From Hoyosella altamirensis (lineage in GTDB: Bacteria; Actinomycetota; Actinomycetes; Mycobacteriales; Mycobacteriaceae): a DNA stretch of 64,000 nt. The position numbers were made by a program, and so were the translations under genes. The notes under the pieces were generated by a model that was given only the letters and a program-made list of their open reading frames with translations, was not told where the DNA came from and did not search any database. Positions 46,701 to 56,439 of the stretch are shown here, piece after piece; position 1 is the first letter of the stretch, and each line of letters starts with the position of its first letter. Location: positions 682,001-746,000 of the forward strand of contig NZ_JACHWS010000003.1 of assembly GCF_014191505.1 (NCBI RefSeq). Reading direction: 5' to 3'.

Positions 46701-47981
46701 TTACGCGGACTTGTCCCGGCGCTCAGGTGACTCCGCGCGGCGCGGAATAATTGTCGGGTTGACGTTTTCCCGGACTGTCGCGCCCGTGACGACGACCTTC
46801 GCCACGTCATCACGGCTGGGAATGTCATACATAACCGGGAGCAGCACTTCCTCCATGATTGCGCGGAGGCCACGCGCTCCGGTGCCCCGCAGAATCGCTT
46901 GGTCAGCCACTGCCTCGAGCGCATCCTGGGTGAATTCGAGTTCGACGTTGTCCATCTCGAATAGCCGAGTGTACTGCTTGACCAGTGCGTTCTTCGGCTC
47001 AGAGAGAATCTCGACGAGGGAATGCTTGTCGAGATTCGTCACCGAAGCAACAACCGGCAACCGGCCGATGAACTCTGGAATCAAACCGAACTTGATCAGG
47101 TCCTCGGGCATAACTTCGGCGAAGTGGTCTGTGGTGTCGACATCCGCCTTGGAGCGCACATCCGCGCCAAAACCGATCCCCCGCTTGCCCACGCGGTCGG
47201 ACACGATCCGTTCGAGGCCTGCGAACGCTCCAGCAACGATGAAGAGCACGTTGCTCGTGTCGATCTGAATGAACTCCTGGTGCGGGTGCTTACGGCCGCC
47301 CTGCGGAGGGACGCTCGCCTGGGTGCCCTCAAGGATCTTCAGCAGGGCCTGCTGGACACCTTCACCCGAGACATCACGAGTGATCGACGGGTTCTCGCTC
47401 TTGCGGGCGATCTTGTCGACCTCATCGATGTAAATGATGCCGGTCTCGGCGCGCTTGACGTCGTAGTCCGCAGCCTGGATGAGCTTGAGGAGGATGTTCT
47501 CCACATCCTCGCCGACGTATCCCGCTTCGGTCAGTGCAGTAGCGTCAGCAATCGCGAAGGGAACATTCAGCATCTTCGCGAGGGTCTGAGCCAGGTATGT
47601 CTTTCCGCAACCGGTCGGGCCGAGCATCAGGATGTTTGACTTCTGCAACTCAACGCCGTCGTTGCGGGCGTCGCGCGCCTTGTCACCAGCCTGTACGCGC
47701 TTGTAGTGGTTGTACACGGCAACAGCGAGAGTGCGCTTGGCCATGCCCTGGCCAATTACGTACTGGTCGAGGAACTCGTGGATTTCAACGGGCTTAGGCA
47801 GCTCATCGAGTTTGACGTCGCTCGCTTCAGCGAGTTCCTCTTCGATGATCTCGTTGCACAAGTCGATGCACTCATCGCAGATGTAAACGCCAGGGCCAGC
47901 GATGAGCTTTTTGACCTGCTTCTGACTCTTTCCGCAGAACGAGCACTTCAGCAGATCGCCCCCGTCGCCGATGCGCGCCAT
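46701..47981 (-). CDS. clpX: ATP-dependent Clp protease ATP-binding subunit ClpX
   Basis: 426 residues; AAA+ unfoldase feeding ClpP1P2. N-terminal zinc-binding domain with Cys13, 16, 35, 38; Walker A GPTGCGKT near 115; Walker [11 protein letters not shown]; the IGF loop that docks onto ClpP follows [11 protein letters not shown] 47981 is chosen because it gives [17 protein letters not shown], the mycobacterial start; 19 further codons upstream are open but lack conservation. A 331-bp gap separates it from clpP2, and a terminator hairpin there means it is transcribed separately. Confidence 0.97.
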   Translation of the reverse strand: MARIGDGGDLLKCSFCGKSQKQVKKLIAGPGVYICDECIDLCNEIIEEELAEASDVKLDELPKPVEIHEFLDQYVIGQGMAKRTLAVAVYNHYKRVQAGDKARDARNDGVELQKSNILMLGPTGCGKTYLAQTLAKMLNVPFAIADATALTEAGYVGEDVENILLKLIQAADYDVKRAETGIIYIDEVDKIARKSENPSITRDVSGEGVQQALLKILEGTQASVPPQGGRKHPHQEFIQIDTSNVLFIVAGAFAGLERIVSDRVGKRGIGFGADVRSKADVDTTDHFAEVMPEDLIKFGLIPEFIGRLPVVASVTNLDKHSLVEILSEPKNALVKQYTRLFEMDNVELEFTQDALEAVADQAILRGTGARGLRAIMEEVLLPVMYDIPSRDDVAKVVVTGATVRENVNPTIIPRRAESPERRDKSA

Positions 47982-48312
47982 AACCGTGCTCCCTACTTCC
48001 CTATCCTCGCCCGTGCAACCCCCGAAAGCGGGCCGCATTCATACGCAGCGGTGTTGACCGGCTTCTCCTGACCGTACTCGCCACAGGCGTGGCTGGTCTA
48101 GGTTATGCACCATCCGCTTGACGTGTTCTCGCAGTGTGATCGCCCGCGCCTTCCGGGTTCACCCTGGGACTCCAAGCCTCGCTGCTACATGGCCCGCAGG
48201 GCGGTAACTTGTAACAGTCCGGCGTGTCGTCCCAGGATAGCGTGCAGCGCTCACACCGGCATCAGATAAACACCCGCGGATACGGCCGGGGGCCGTACCC
48301 GCAAGTCGCTGA
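47982..48312 (-). promoter_or_regulatory. 331-bp gap between clpP2 and clpX
   Basis: No gene with a ribosome site is seen. It holds the clpP2 terminator hairpin (48276-48302) at one end and must contain the clpX promoter. A possible element on the minus strand is GTCAAG near 48119 with CATAAC near 48102. I saw no clear ClgR-type palindrome. Confidence 0.35.
48276..48302 (-). terminator. Hairpin after clpP2
   Basis: 12-bp stem with one wobble pair: GCGGATACGGCC (48276-48287) and GGCCGTACCCGC (48291-48302), 3-base loop, starting 11 bases after the clpP2 stop. No T-run. Confidence 0.65.
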
Positions 48313-48975
48313 TCACTGAGTGGTCAGTGACAGCTTCCGGTATTCAAGGACGTTGTCGATGATCCCGTAGTCCTTCGCCTCTGCAGCGGTGAGGATCAGA
48401 TCACGATCACTGTCCTTGCGGATCTGCTCAGCAGTCTTCCCGCTGTGGCGCGACAGCGTCGTCTCCATCAGCCGGCGCATGCGCTCGATTTCCCGAGCCT
48501 GGATCTCGAGGTCCGAGACCTGGCCTTGCATGCCGCCGGTGGACGGCTGGTGGATGAGAACGCGAGCATTCGGCAGTGCCAGCCGCTTGCCGGGCGAACC
48601 AGCTGCAAGCAGTACAGCAGCTGCCGAGGCGGCCTGGCCGAGGCAGACCGTCGTGATGTCAGCTCGCACGTACTGCATCGTGTCGTAGATCGCCATCAGC
48701 GAGGTGAACGAGCCGCCCGGAGAGTTGATGTACATCGTGATGTCACGGTCCGGGTCCTGTGACTCGAGCACCAGCAACTGCGCCATCACATCGTTCGCGG
48801 ACGCATCGTCAACCTGCACGCCGAGGAAGATGATTCGCTCCTCGAACAGCTTGTTGTATGGGTTTGATTCCTTGACGCCGTAGCTTGAGTGCTCGATGAA
48901 AGAGGGCAGAATGTAGCGCGACTGAGGGCCAAGCGCCGACGGTGAATGGGGCAGCATGTTGGGGTTAATCGTCAT
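48313..48975 (-). CDS. clpP2: ATP-dependent Clp protease proteolytic subunit ClpP2
   Basis: 220 residues. Catalytic Ser117 (GQAASAA) and His142 (LIHQPSTG), with Asp further on, form the triad; SPGG at 85-88 is the oxyanion strand. ATG 48975 is preferred because GGAGAAA lies just upstream; an in-frame GTG 12 bases earlier overlaps that site. Follows clpP1 by 59 bp. As in mycobacteria, the two ClpP should form a mixed tetradecamer with ClpX docking on ClpP2. Confidence 0.96.
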   Translation of the reverse strand: MTINPNMLPHSPSALGPQSRYILPSFIEHSSYGVKESNPYNKLFEERIIFLGVQVDDASANDVMAQLLVLESQDPDRDITMYINSPGGSFTSLMAIYDTMQYVRADITTVCLGQAASAAAVLLAAGSPGKRLALPNARVLIHQPSTGGMQGQVSDLEIQAREIERMRRLMETTLSRHSGKTAEQIRKDSDRDLILTAAEAKDYGIIDNVLEYRKLSLTTQ

Positions 48976-49034
48976 GACTTTCTCCACAGGTCTCGAGGAA
49001 GGGTGAGTACTTTCTGGGTGCCTGCGCCGCCCGG

Positions 49035-49655
49035 TTAGCGGCCCACCCCGCCGGACTGCGCTGCACGACTGATCACGTGGTCGACAAAGCCGTATTCTTT
49101 GGCCGCCGTTGCCGTGAACCAGCGGTCACGGTCTGAGTCCTCGATGATCTGCTCGACAGACTGGCCAGTGTGCTCGGCAATAAGCTCAGCCATTTCTCTC
49201 TTCGTATACGCGAACTGCTCCGCCTGGATCGCAATGTCAGCCGCCGTACCGCCGATACCGGCAGAGGGCTGGTGCATCATGATGCGGGCGTGCGGCAATG
49301 CGAATCGCTTGCCGGGCGTGCCCGCGGAGAGCAGGAACTGCCCCATCGACGCCGCGAGGCCCATCGCGTATGTCGCGATGTCACACTCCGCGTACTGCAT
49401 GGTGTCGAAGATCGCCATGCCCGAGGTGACTGAGCCACCGGGTGAGTTGATGTAGAGCGAAATGTCGCGTGTGGGGTCTTCCGCAGAGAGCAGGAGAATC
49501 TGCGCACACAGCTTATTGGCGATCTCGTCATCAACCTGTGATCCCAGGAAGATGATGCGTTCCTGCAACAGCCGCTCGAACACCGAGTCTGAGAGGTTCA
49601 TTCCGTATGAAGTGGTACGCATCTCTGGGTTCTGCGCGGGAATCTGCACGGTCAC
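49035..49655 (-). CDS. clpP1: ATP-dependent Clp protease proteolytic subunit ClpP1
   Basis: 206 residues. Catalytic Ser103 in GLAASMGQ and His128 in MMHQPS, with SPGG at 71-74. GTG 49655 is chosen because the segment before it has no family match; the mature N-terminus may start later, since ClpP1 is processed. Co-transcribed with clpP2. A large hairpin separates it from tig, so clpP1P2 can be expressed apart from the chaperone. Confidence 0.95.
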   Translation of the reverse strand: MTVQIPAQNPEMRTTSYGMNLSDSVFERLLQERIIFLGSQVDDEIANKLCAQILLLSAEDPTRDISLYINSPGGSVTSGMAIFDTMQYAECDIATYAMGLAASMGQFLLSAGTPGKRFALPHARIMMHQPSAGIGGTAADIAIQAEQFAYTKREMAELIAEHTGQSVEQIIEDSDRDRWFTATAAKEYGFVDHVISRAAQSGGVGR

Positions 49656-49769
49656 GGGGCCTGCCTTCCGGGTACGAAGAACGTTGAGCCGGGAACATCT
49701 CGGTCTGCCGCGCCGGAACGGCGCGCCATCCGAGATGGCCCAGCCAAAACTTACTGACGTCGACACTAA

Positions 49770-49811
49770 CGAACGTGGGCGGCACCAGTATCCCGGTACC
49801 GCCCACGTTCG
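49770..49811 (-). terminator. Large hairpin between tig and clpP1
   Basis: 17-bp stem with one mismatch or wobble (CGAACGTGGGCGGCACC at 49770-49786, GGTACCGCCCACGTTCG at 49795-49811), 8-base loop, about 20 bases after the tig stop. No T-run. It likely ends or limits tig transcription before clpP1P2, or stabilises the tig 3' end. Confidence 0.75.
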
Positions 49812-49832
49812 CTGTAAGCGTCATGAATTGGC

Positions 49833-51242
49833 TTACTTGCTGGCTTCCTCAGACTCTTGTTCTGAGGGCTCAGCAGCGTCCTCGCCTGCTGTTTCCTCGG
49901 TCTGCTCTGCGTCCGGCTCGGCAGATCCGAAGATTTCTGTTGTATCGATGTCGTTGCCGTCTGAATCCTTGACGGCAACCTTCCGGATCACCTCAACAAG
50001 GGCCTTGGTGCGGCGCGCATCAGCGAAGATCGATGCCAGCCCATTCGGCTGCTTCTGCAGTTCCTGAATGAACTGCTGCGGCTCCATGCCGTAACGCTGT
50101 GCCTCGAAGAAGATCCGCTCGAACAGCTCTTGCTGCCCGACGGACACCTCGTCGGTGTCAGCAATGGTGTCGAGGAGGAGTTGGGTCCGGATGACCTTCT
50201 CCGCGGCCTCGCGGGAGTCCTTGTCGAATTCCTCGCGGGTCTTGCCCTGCGCCTCGAGGAGGCGGTTGAGCGTGTCCTCGTCGTGGTCCAGTGCATGGAC
50301 AGCGTTGTGCAGTTGCTCATCAACCTGCGACTGGACGACATTCTCAGGTACAGGAATATCAACGGCGTCGAGCAGGGCCTCTACGACCTTGTCGCGGATC
50401 GTGTTGCCGAGCTGCGATTTCTTCGACTGCTCAGCCTTACTGCGGAGGTCTTCGCGGAGCTCCTCAACGGTATCGAATTCACTCGCCATGGAGGCGAAGT
50501 CATCGTCGACCTCAGGAAGCTCACGAACCTTGACCGAGCCAATAGTGACCGCGACGACAGCATCTTCACCCGCATGGTCTCCGGCGAGCAGCTTCGTGGT
50601 GAACTCAGTCTGCTCCCCGGCCTTGAGCCCGAGCACAGCTTCGTCGAGACCTTCGATGAGCTGACCGGAGCCCACCTCGTGGGACAGCCCAGACGCCGTC
50701 GCATCGTCAACGGCTTCACCGTTAACCGTCGCGGCGAGGTCGAGGGTCACAAAGTCGCCATTTTCGATGCCACGGTCCACGGGGTTAAGCGTGCCGAAGC
50801 GCTTGCGCAGCTCTTCGAGCTCTTCCTCAACGTCAGCTTCGGAGACCTCGGAGATTTCCACGGAAACCTCGAGCGACTCGTAATCAGGCAGGGCAACTTC
50901 GGGACGCACGTCAACTTCTGCGGTGAACGCGAAGTGGTCGCCATCCTCGATCCGTGTCACCTCGATCTCAGGCTGGCCGATTGCCTTGACGTCTGCTGAG
51001 CTCACAGCTTCGGAGTAACGCCCAGGGAGCGATTCGTTGATGACCTGCTCAAGGACGGCGCCGCGACCCACGCGTGCGTCGATGATGCGTGCGGGTACCT
51101 TGCCGGGCCGGAAGCCTGGAACACGAACCTGCTGCGCGAGCGCCTTATAGGCGCGGTCAAAATCCGCCTTCAGCTCCTCGAACGGCACCTCGACACTGAT
51201 ACGTACTCGCGTCGGGCTCAGCTGCTCGACGGTGCTCTTCAC
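49833..51242 (-). CDS. tig: Trigger factor
   Basis: 469 residues; ribosome-bound chaperone and peptidyl-prolyl isomerase for nascent chains. The N-terminal domain has the ribosome-binding loop VPGFRPGKVPARI (GFRxGxxP), then an FKBP-type domain (about 155-245) and the long helical C-terminal domain, ending in an acidic tail. GTG 51242 (VKSTVEQLSPTR) has AGGAG 7 bases upstream; ATG 51248 is too close to that site. Upstream lie the tig promoter and tRNA-Pro, the classical order. Confidence 0.96.
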   Translation of the reverse strand: MKSTVEQLSPTRVRISVEVPFEELKADFDRAYKALAQQVRVPGFRPGKVPARIIDARVGRGAVLEQVINESLPGRYSEAVSSADVKAIGQPEIEVTRIEDGDHFAFTAEVDVRPEVALPDYESLEVSVEISEVSEADVEEELEELRKRFGTLNPVDRGIENGDFVTLDLAATVNGEAVDDATASGLSHEVGSGQLIEGLDEAVLGLKAGEQTEFTTKLLAGDHAGEDAVVAVTIGSVKVRELPEVDDDFASMASEFDTVEELREDLRSKAEQSKKSQLGNTIRDKVVEALLDAVDIPVPENVVQSQVDEQLHNAVHALDHDEDTLNRLLEAQGKTREEFDKDSREAAEKVIRTQLLLDTIADTDEVSVGQQELFERIFFEAQRYGMEPQQFIQELQKQPNGLASIFADARRTKALVEVIRKVAVKDSDGNDIDTTEIFGSAEPDAEQTEETAGEDAAEPSEQESEEASK

Positions 51243-51384
51243 GGACATACTCCTGCCTGATTCTTCGTCTGCCAAAATCTGGTTGCCAAATTATCGTTGT
51301 GGTGAATGCCACCAATCGTGATGACATGGCGCTGTCGTGGCATGGAGCCGCTGGACGCATTTCTGCGCCCAGCGCCACCACCGT

Positions 51385-51457
51385 CGGGGTGACAGGATTT
51401 GAACCTGCGACCCTCCGCTCCCAAAGCGGATGCGCTACCAAGCTGCGCTACACCCCG
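51385..51457 (-). tRNA. tRNA-Pro (UGG)
   Basis: 73-nt cloverleaf. Acceptor arms CGGGGTG/CACCCCG pair, T arm with GGATTTGAACC (plus-strand complement of GGTTCAAATCC), anticodon loop TTTGGGA flanked by TCCGC/GCGGA, so anticodon TGG. No CCA encoded. Lies about 140 bp upstream of tig. Confidence 0.96.
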
Positions 51458-51686
51458 TAAACCGCTTTAGCTGTCACCGAGACGACTTTAGCGACTCTCA
51501 GCGACGGCTCCAGCAGACTACCGCCCGACAGACTACCCCGCGGTTCGCCGCACGGAACACCTAGCCCGCAGTTTGCTGACCGCGAAGATGGTTTTTGTCA
51601 CCGCCGCGACGATCCTACGTGGAGAGCTTGGCGTTTCCAAAGTAGGTTCGGTACAGTCACTCCTCGCACACGTCGAACGTGTCGAT

Positions 51687-51757
<71 letters not shown>

Positions 51758-51816
51758 CTCACTCTCCGAGAGCTTCGCGAAATGCTGTTCGCGAATGTTT
51801 CAAGTTTCGAGCTGAC

Positions 51817-52818
51817 TCACCAGACAGCGCGGTGCTGCTCTGTGACGCCCCGCCCGCTGACGGTGACAAGACCAGCCTGGGTCCGTATCTGCCCTTCGAA
51901 TCTGCCGAATGGCTGCGAGAAAACGCTTGCCATGACACCCGCGCGGAGATTCTCTTTGCGTTCTCCATCCGGATAGAAGTCGATATTTACGTACCCATCG
52001 ACAGTCGCTATGTTCCACCGGTCCAGGGTGTTTTCCGGCCTGTAAGTGAAAACCGCCTGCCCCAGTGGAACAACGGCACCGTCGATCCACAGCGCATTTT
52101 CCAGGCCATTCATGAAGTGCGCGACGAGATTAATCCCGACTTGCCGCCCATCGGCGGTCGTGCCGTCGAGACTGGCCCAGTTCCAGCGGGTATCCCGGGG
52201 TGGATACCCGAGCGAGAAATCGAGGGCAGCATGTCCCTCTTCGGTCACGACGCGACCCTCAGTCCGAACGGACAAACGGCAATTCAGCGAACACAGCTTG
52301 TACGTGTGGTGGAACGGCCGGCCAGGCGCTGTACTTATCGCGGTGAGGCCGCGGCCGTGATCATCGATGTCGATGTCGACACCGAGACCAGACCCAGAAT
52401 GCTTCGCCGCCCATCCAGCGCCCGAACGCGTAATCTCCCAGGACCGTGAGCCTCGGACCAGACGCCAGGGAACATCGAGTGACGGCTGAAATTTCGCGGG
52501 AAAACCGGCCGGCAAAACCGCCTTCTGCTCGGTAAACACTTCCCGCTGGCGATCGTGAATGTAGGCGAATGCCGTCGCCAGATAGCCAGCGTCGACGACT
52601 GCTAGCCCCACGGTGAACCGGGGTGTAAATGCGGCCGTGTAGATCCATGCTTTGCGCTGCCTCCGCCGCCGCGCGAAAGGCCCGCGCCCGTCCCATTTAG
52701 CCGTCGAAACGTCCGCGATCGGACCGAAGAAGCGGCCGTCAGACACACGGCCTGCGGGACCCAGTTCAAACGCGGGTGGAGCCGGTGGAAGACCGGGCGG
52801 GAAATCGTCGCTCGTCAT
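51817..52818 (-). CDS. DUF2804 protein
   Basis: 333 residues, soluble. The DUF2804 core includes PFARRRRQRKAWIYTAAFTP, ALDFSLGYPPRDTRWNWASL (RWNWAS signature) and GINLVAHFMNGLENALWIDG. The fold resembles carotenoid-dehydratase/CrtC-like beta barrels, function unknown. ATG 52818 overlaps the acetyltransferase stop, giving a two-gene unit. Conserved across actinobacteria. Confidence 0.88.
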   Translation of the reverse strand: MTSDDFPPGLPPAPPAFELGPAGRVSDGRFFGPIADVSTAKWDGRGPFARRRRQRKAWIYTAAFTPRFTVGLAVVDAGYLATAFAYIHDRQREVFTEQKAVLPAGFPAKFQPSLDVPWRLVRGSRSWEITRSGAGWAAKHSGSGLGVDIDIDDHGRGLTAISTAPGRPFHHTYKLCSLNCRLSVRTEGRVVTEEGHAALDFSLGYPPRDTRWNWASLDGTTADGRQVGINLVAHFMNGLENALWIDGAVVPLGQAVFTYRPENTLDRWNIATVDGYVNIDFYPDGERKENLRAGVMASVFSQPFGRFEGQIRTQAGLVTVSGRGVTEQHRAVW

Positions 52819-53123
52819 GAGCGGTCGTGCACCACTAGGTCCCCGTATTCCGGATTCTTTGCGATAAAGTGCCGCACGAAAGAGCAAGTAGGAAGCACCC
52901 GTAATCCATTAACCCGGGTGTCATCAAGGGCAGCCTTTATCACCACACAGCCGAATCCCTGCCCTTGCTCAGCGGGATTGACTACCGTGTGGTTGAAATT
53001 GCGGACATGGTCGAATACCTGGTAGTCCGCGAAACCCACGCCACGCCCGTCGACAAGCAACTGGAAACGCTGCCCAGTAGTGTCGTGTTCAACCGTTGGT
53101 GTCATACCAATCTCAACGTTCAT
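52815..53123 (-). CDS. Small GNAT-like acetyltransferase, YjdJ/NATD1 type
   Basis: 102 residues. The acetyl-CoA loop is EQGQGFGCVVIKAALDDTR and the C-terminal CSFVRHFIAKNPEY is typical of the single-domain YjdJ/NATD1 group, which are about 90-100 residues. ATG 53123; an internal ATG six codons later is also possible. Overlaps the DUF2804 gene. Substrate unknown. Confidence 0.85.
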   Translation of the reverse strand: MNVEIGMTPTVEHDTTGQRFQLLVDGRGVGFADYQVFDHVRNFNHTVVNPAEQGQGFGCVVIKAALDDTRVNGLRVLPTCSFVRHFIAKNPEYGDLVVHDRS

Positions 53124-53165
53124 TTGCGTTCGATTTGTTCCCGGACTCTAACCCGCTCAGGGCAT

Positions 53166-54752
53166 TCACGGAGGGGAACGCAGGACTATTTGATCGTGGC
53201 GCGGCACACCAAGTGGCCGGGACACCGCCGCGAGAAGATTCGCCGCTACCGGGGTGCACTCACGAGCATGCTCCCCATCGAGAAATCGGTTGATCTCGCG
53301 TGCCACGGCAGGAGAATTGGGGAGGGTGGGATGCGAGTTCCAGACAGGGCAAGCGTTCACCTCGGCGCCGATAGTCCAACCCGAGGGAAGCAGCACGAGG
53401 TCCGTCGCAGCCACGATGCTGAGGCCACGCACATGGTCGGGCAGAGGCGATCGCGATCGCATGATCTGTGCCGGGCCCTCCGGGTCCCCGAGAACACGCT
53501 GGAGTGCCGGAGTGTCGATAGCGAGAACCATCCCGAACTCCGTCGCTATAGGCGCTGCGATTCGCAACAGGTCCGCAGCGATCCGCCCTTGCCCGACCGT
53601 GTGGGCATCGACGTAGCCGTGGCCGCTTTCAGGGAAAGCGCTGAGCACTATGACCCTGTCGATCGGGAGGTCAGGCTTGGTAGCGGCAGCGAGCCACGCG
53701 ACCCACGCCGAGTGCGAGTGACCCACCACGGTGATCGGCCTTGGCAGTCCCTCGACCTGGGCCGCTAGATGCGCCGCCAGCAGGTCCATCGGCTGGTGTG
53801 TGTCCTCCCCTGTGAAGGGCGCTCCCGTCCTGATTGGGCATGAGCCTTCCCGGCCTTCAACCCCGTCACCGGGGCCAGCGTACGAGTAGTAGTACATCTG
53901 TTCGCAGGTAAAGCCGAAACTTTCAGGCGCGAGCCGATAAACCGCGCCGTCGCCAGATGACGAATTGATGCCTGACATCACCATCAGGCTTCCTTCGCGC
54001 AAAGGTGGTTCCGGCTCACGCACAAACAACCGGTCTGCGCCCCACGCTGTCAGGAACAGTGCGACCCCGGTGAGCGCCACCGGCACTGGCCAGAGAAGCG
54101 ACCGGACGGCATCGATATGGGGCAGTAACACCACGACGAATGCGGTGGCCAGGACGGCGGCGGGGATGGCCGCCAGGGTCAGCGAGGGCCATTGCTCCGC
54201 CGCCGCGCCGACCATGGCGATCACGGTGAGATAGATCATCAGCGCAGCGATGCGTTTGTAGCTCGTCAGGCCGAGAGCGATGCTGGTCCGTAGCCGTGCA
54301 GCGCCGGACCAGGGTGCGGCTGCCAACACAATGAACGTGACGATTGTGATCCACACGGACACCCAGAATGCCCGGACATACAGAATCGCGAATCCCATGT
54401 AACTGAGTTGCGCCGCGATCAGAGCGGGGACTGCTGCGGCGCTGTAGAAGAGCGCAGCGAACCGCAGACGTTGCCAGGTGATTCCCCCCAGGAGATACGC
54501 CAGTAGGACGATGCGGACGCAAATCAGCACGACGAGCAGACTGACAAATACCGGCCATGTCGGCGCGAGTACCAGGAGCATGCGCAGGTCGGCGAAGATG
54601 TCCAGCGGGGGCAGCCCTACGAGATAGACGAGCCCCGACCAGACAGGCAGCACACCTAATGTCGCAAGCACCATCACTGCTGCCGCAACGACAGCCAGTG
54701 GCCAGGTACGGCGAGCGGCGGCGTGCCAATCAATTGTGCTGTGCCTCACCAC
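53166..54752 (-). CDS. Polytopic membrane protein with C-terminal alpha/beta-hydrolase domain
   Basis: 528 residues. The first ~250 contain six to seven hydrophobic helices with short loops. The rest is an extracytoplasmic or cytoplasmic hydrolase-like domain with nucleophile elbow VVGHSHSAW (GHSHS; Ser at the usual place), following RPITVVGHS. Cys residues around EQMYYYS and GSCPIRTG may form a disulfide. No close family recalled. Divergent from the Gly-rich membrane protein gene (74 bp). Confidence 0.82.
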   Translation of the reverse strand: MVRHSTIDWHAAARRTWPLAVVAAAVMVLATLGVLPVWSGLVYLVGLPPLDIFADLRMLLVLAPTWPVFVSLLVVLICVRIVLLAYLLGGITWQRLRFAALFYSAAAVPALIAAQLSYMGFAILYVRAFWVSVWITIVTFIVLAAAPWSGAARLRTSIALGLTSYKRIAALMIYLTVIAMVGAAAEQWPSLTLAAIPAAVLATAFVVVLLPHIDAVRSLLWPVPVALTGVALFLTAWGADRLFVREPEPPLREGSLMVMSGINSSSGDGAVYRLAPESFGFTCEQMYYYSYAGPGDGVEGREGSCPIRTGAPFTGEDTHQPMDLLAAHLAAQVEGLPRPITVVGHSHSAWVAWLAAATKPDLPIDRVIVLSAFPESGHGYVDAHTVGQGRIAADLLRIAAPIATEFGMVLAIDTPALQRVLGDPEGPAQIMRSRSPLPDHVRGLSIVAATDLVLLPSGWTIGAEVNACPVWNSHPTLPNSPAVAREINRFLDGEHARECTPVAANLLAAVSRPLGVPRHDQIVLRSPP

Positions 54753-54826
54753 ACCGACTTTGCCTCAACATGCGCCCGCCCGCGATCGGTACGGTGGAGG
54801 AAGGTACTCACGGCGAAAGTGGTGCG

Positions 54827-55609
54827 ATGGAACTTCTTCTCATAGCCCTGGTCATCCTGGTCATCGTGTTCGTGATGCGTGCGAACTCGGCCAGCTCAGG
54901 GCAGATCCGGGGCGGGGCGGGTGCCAGCGCATCGCTCGAGGACGCGCAGGCGGAGGCTCGCCGCTGGATCGACCGGCTTGGCGGTCAGGTTCTGAACCTC
55001 ACCGGCAGTGACGAGCCGTCGAAGCAAGCCCTCGCTGACGCGTCCGAACGCTACAACGCCGCCGGCGCTCAGATAGAGAGCGCGACGACACCACGCCAGG
55101 CGCAACTCGCTCAGGAGACGGCAATGGAGGGTCTCTATTACGTTCGTGCGGCGCGCGAGGCGATGAACATGGATCCCGGTCCGCCCTTGCCCGGACTTGA
55201 CGGCCAGGATCGCGCGGGCCAGGTAAGCGAGAATCGCACCGTGCAGGTCGAGGGCCGCGATATCAGCGCGTCACCCGCTCCGTCGTCCCAGACCCCCAAC
55301 TACTACCCGGGCGGAAACGTAGCAGGACGTCCAGTTCCCGCAGGCTGGTACTCCGAACCGTGGTGGAAACCCGCAATGGTCGCGGGTGCATGGGGCCTTG
55401 GTTCTGTGTTTCTGTTCAGCGCTCTCTTCACAGGCATGTCGGGGGTGAACTATGACGCAGCCGGTTTTGAGGGCGGTACGGGCGACGCAGGTGCCGGTGA
55501 AGGCGGCTACGGCGACGACTACGGCGACAGCGGTGGCGGGGAATTTGGCGGCGGGGACGTAGGAGGCGACGGGGGTGGCGGGTTCGATTTTGGTGGCATC
55601 GACTTCTGA
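54827..55609 (+). CDS. Membrane-anchored protein with Gly/Asp-rich tail
   Basis: 260 residues. ATG 54827 starts an N-terminal helix (MELLLIALVILVIVFVM). Then comes a helical region with conserved Trp/Asp positions (ARRWIDRLGGQVLNLTG), a Pro-rich linker, a second hydrophobic helix (about 188-207), and a tail of ~50 residues rich in Gly and Asp. It resembles a group of actinobacterial hypothetical proteins. The Gly-Asp tail is low complexity and could bind cations or polymers. No enzyme motif is seen. Converges on nei2 with 23 bp between stops. Confidence 0.82.
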   Translation: MELLLIALVILVIVFVMRANSASSGQIRGGAGASASLEDAQAEARRWIDRLGGQVLNLTGSDEPSKQALADASERYNAAGAQIESATTPRQAQLAQETAMEGLYYVRAAREAMNMDPGPPLPGLDGQDRAGQVSENRTVQVEGRDISASPAPSSQTPNYYPGGNVAGRPVPAGWYSEPWWKPAMVAGAWGLGSVFLFSALFTGMSGVNYDAAGFEGGTGDAGAGEGGYGDDYGDSGGGEFGGGDVGGDGGGGFDFGGIDF

Positions 55610-55632
55610 GCCATACGAGCGGACTGCCTACG

Positions 55633-56427
55633 TCACACCTGACATTGCGGGCACCAGAAAATCTTGCGTGCCTGTAGTTCTGCCTGCTTGACGGGCGAGC
55701 CGCACACCCGGCATTTCTCACCGGCACGTCGGTAGACGTAGGTGCGAGGACGGCCTGGCTCATACGCTGGTGCGCCATTGTCGTGCTCTCGACGGATGGT
55801 GATCATTTTGCCTTCAGCGACCCCAACTGGCATGAGTTCAGTGAGGTCGCGCCACAGACCGTTCCATTCGCCGCGAGTGAGGGACGACCCTGCCCGGTTC
55901 GGCGCTATCCCCTGCCGGAACAGAACTTCCGCCCGGTACACGTTGCCCACACCGGCGATGACGGATTGGTTGAGCAGCAGTCCCCCTACTGGCGCGCGTG
56001 ACCGATGCACTCGGCGCCAAGCCTGCTCAGGATCCGCATCCTCGCGCAGCGGGTCTGGACCGAGCCGGGCGAACAACTCGTCAACAGCTTCCTCACTGAT
56101 GACTTCGCATCGTGTCGGCCCCCGAAGGTCAGCACCCCATTTCGAACCTGCGATCCGCATGCGAACCTCACCTACCGGCGCCGCCATCGGCGTGCACTGG
56201 CTGGTGAATTTACCGTAGAGGCCAAGGTGGACATGCACGACCGCGCCACCCTCGTAGTGGTGCAGGAGGTGCTTACCCCATGCTTCCGCACGCTCGAAAC
56301 GTCTGCCGTCCACCAGGCGCGCGCCCGCGGCGAAACGGCCTTGCGGACTGTTCACGCGAACGATCTCACCCGCGAATTGTTGATGGTGGTCGCGGGCGAG
56401 CCGATGGAGCGTATGCCCCTCAGGCAA
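55633..56427 (-). CDS. nei2: Nei2/Fpg-family DNA glycosylase
   Basis: 264 residues; removes oxidised bases and nicks the AP site. Pro2-Glu3 (PEGHTLHRLA) is the catalytic N-terminus; the H2TH region follows near 140-190; the C-terminal zinc finger is CRVCG...CPQC. This is the actinobacterial Nei2 (Rv2464c-like) subgroup. Twelve bp downstream of rpiB, the same order as in Mycobacterium. Confidence 0.94.
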   Translation of the reverse strand: MPEGHTLHRLARDHHQQFAGEIVRVNSPQGRFAAGARLVDGRRFERAEAWGKHLLHHYEGGAVVHVHLGLYGKFTSQCTPMAAPVGEVRMRIAGSKWGADLRGPTRCEVISEEAVDELFARLGPDPLREDADPEQAWRRVHRSRAPVGGLLLNQSVIAGVGNVYRAEVLFRQGIAPNRAGSSLTRGEWNGLWRDLTELMPVGVAEGKMITIRREHDNGAPAYEPGRPRTYVYRRAGEKCRVCGSPVKQAELQARKIFWCPQCQV

Positions 56428-56439
56428 TGGACGCCCCGC

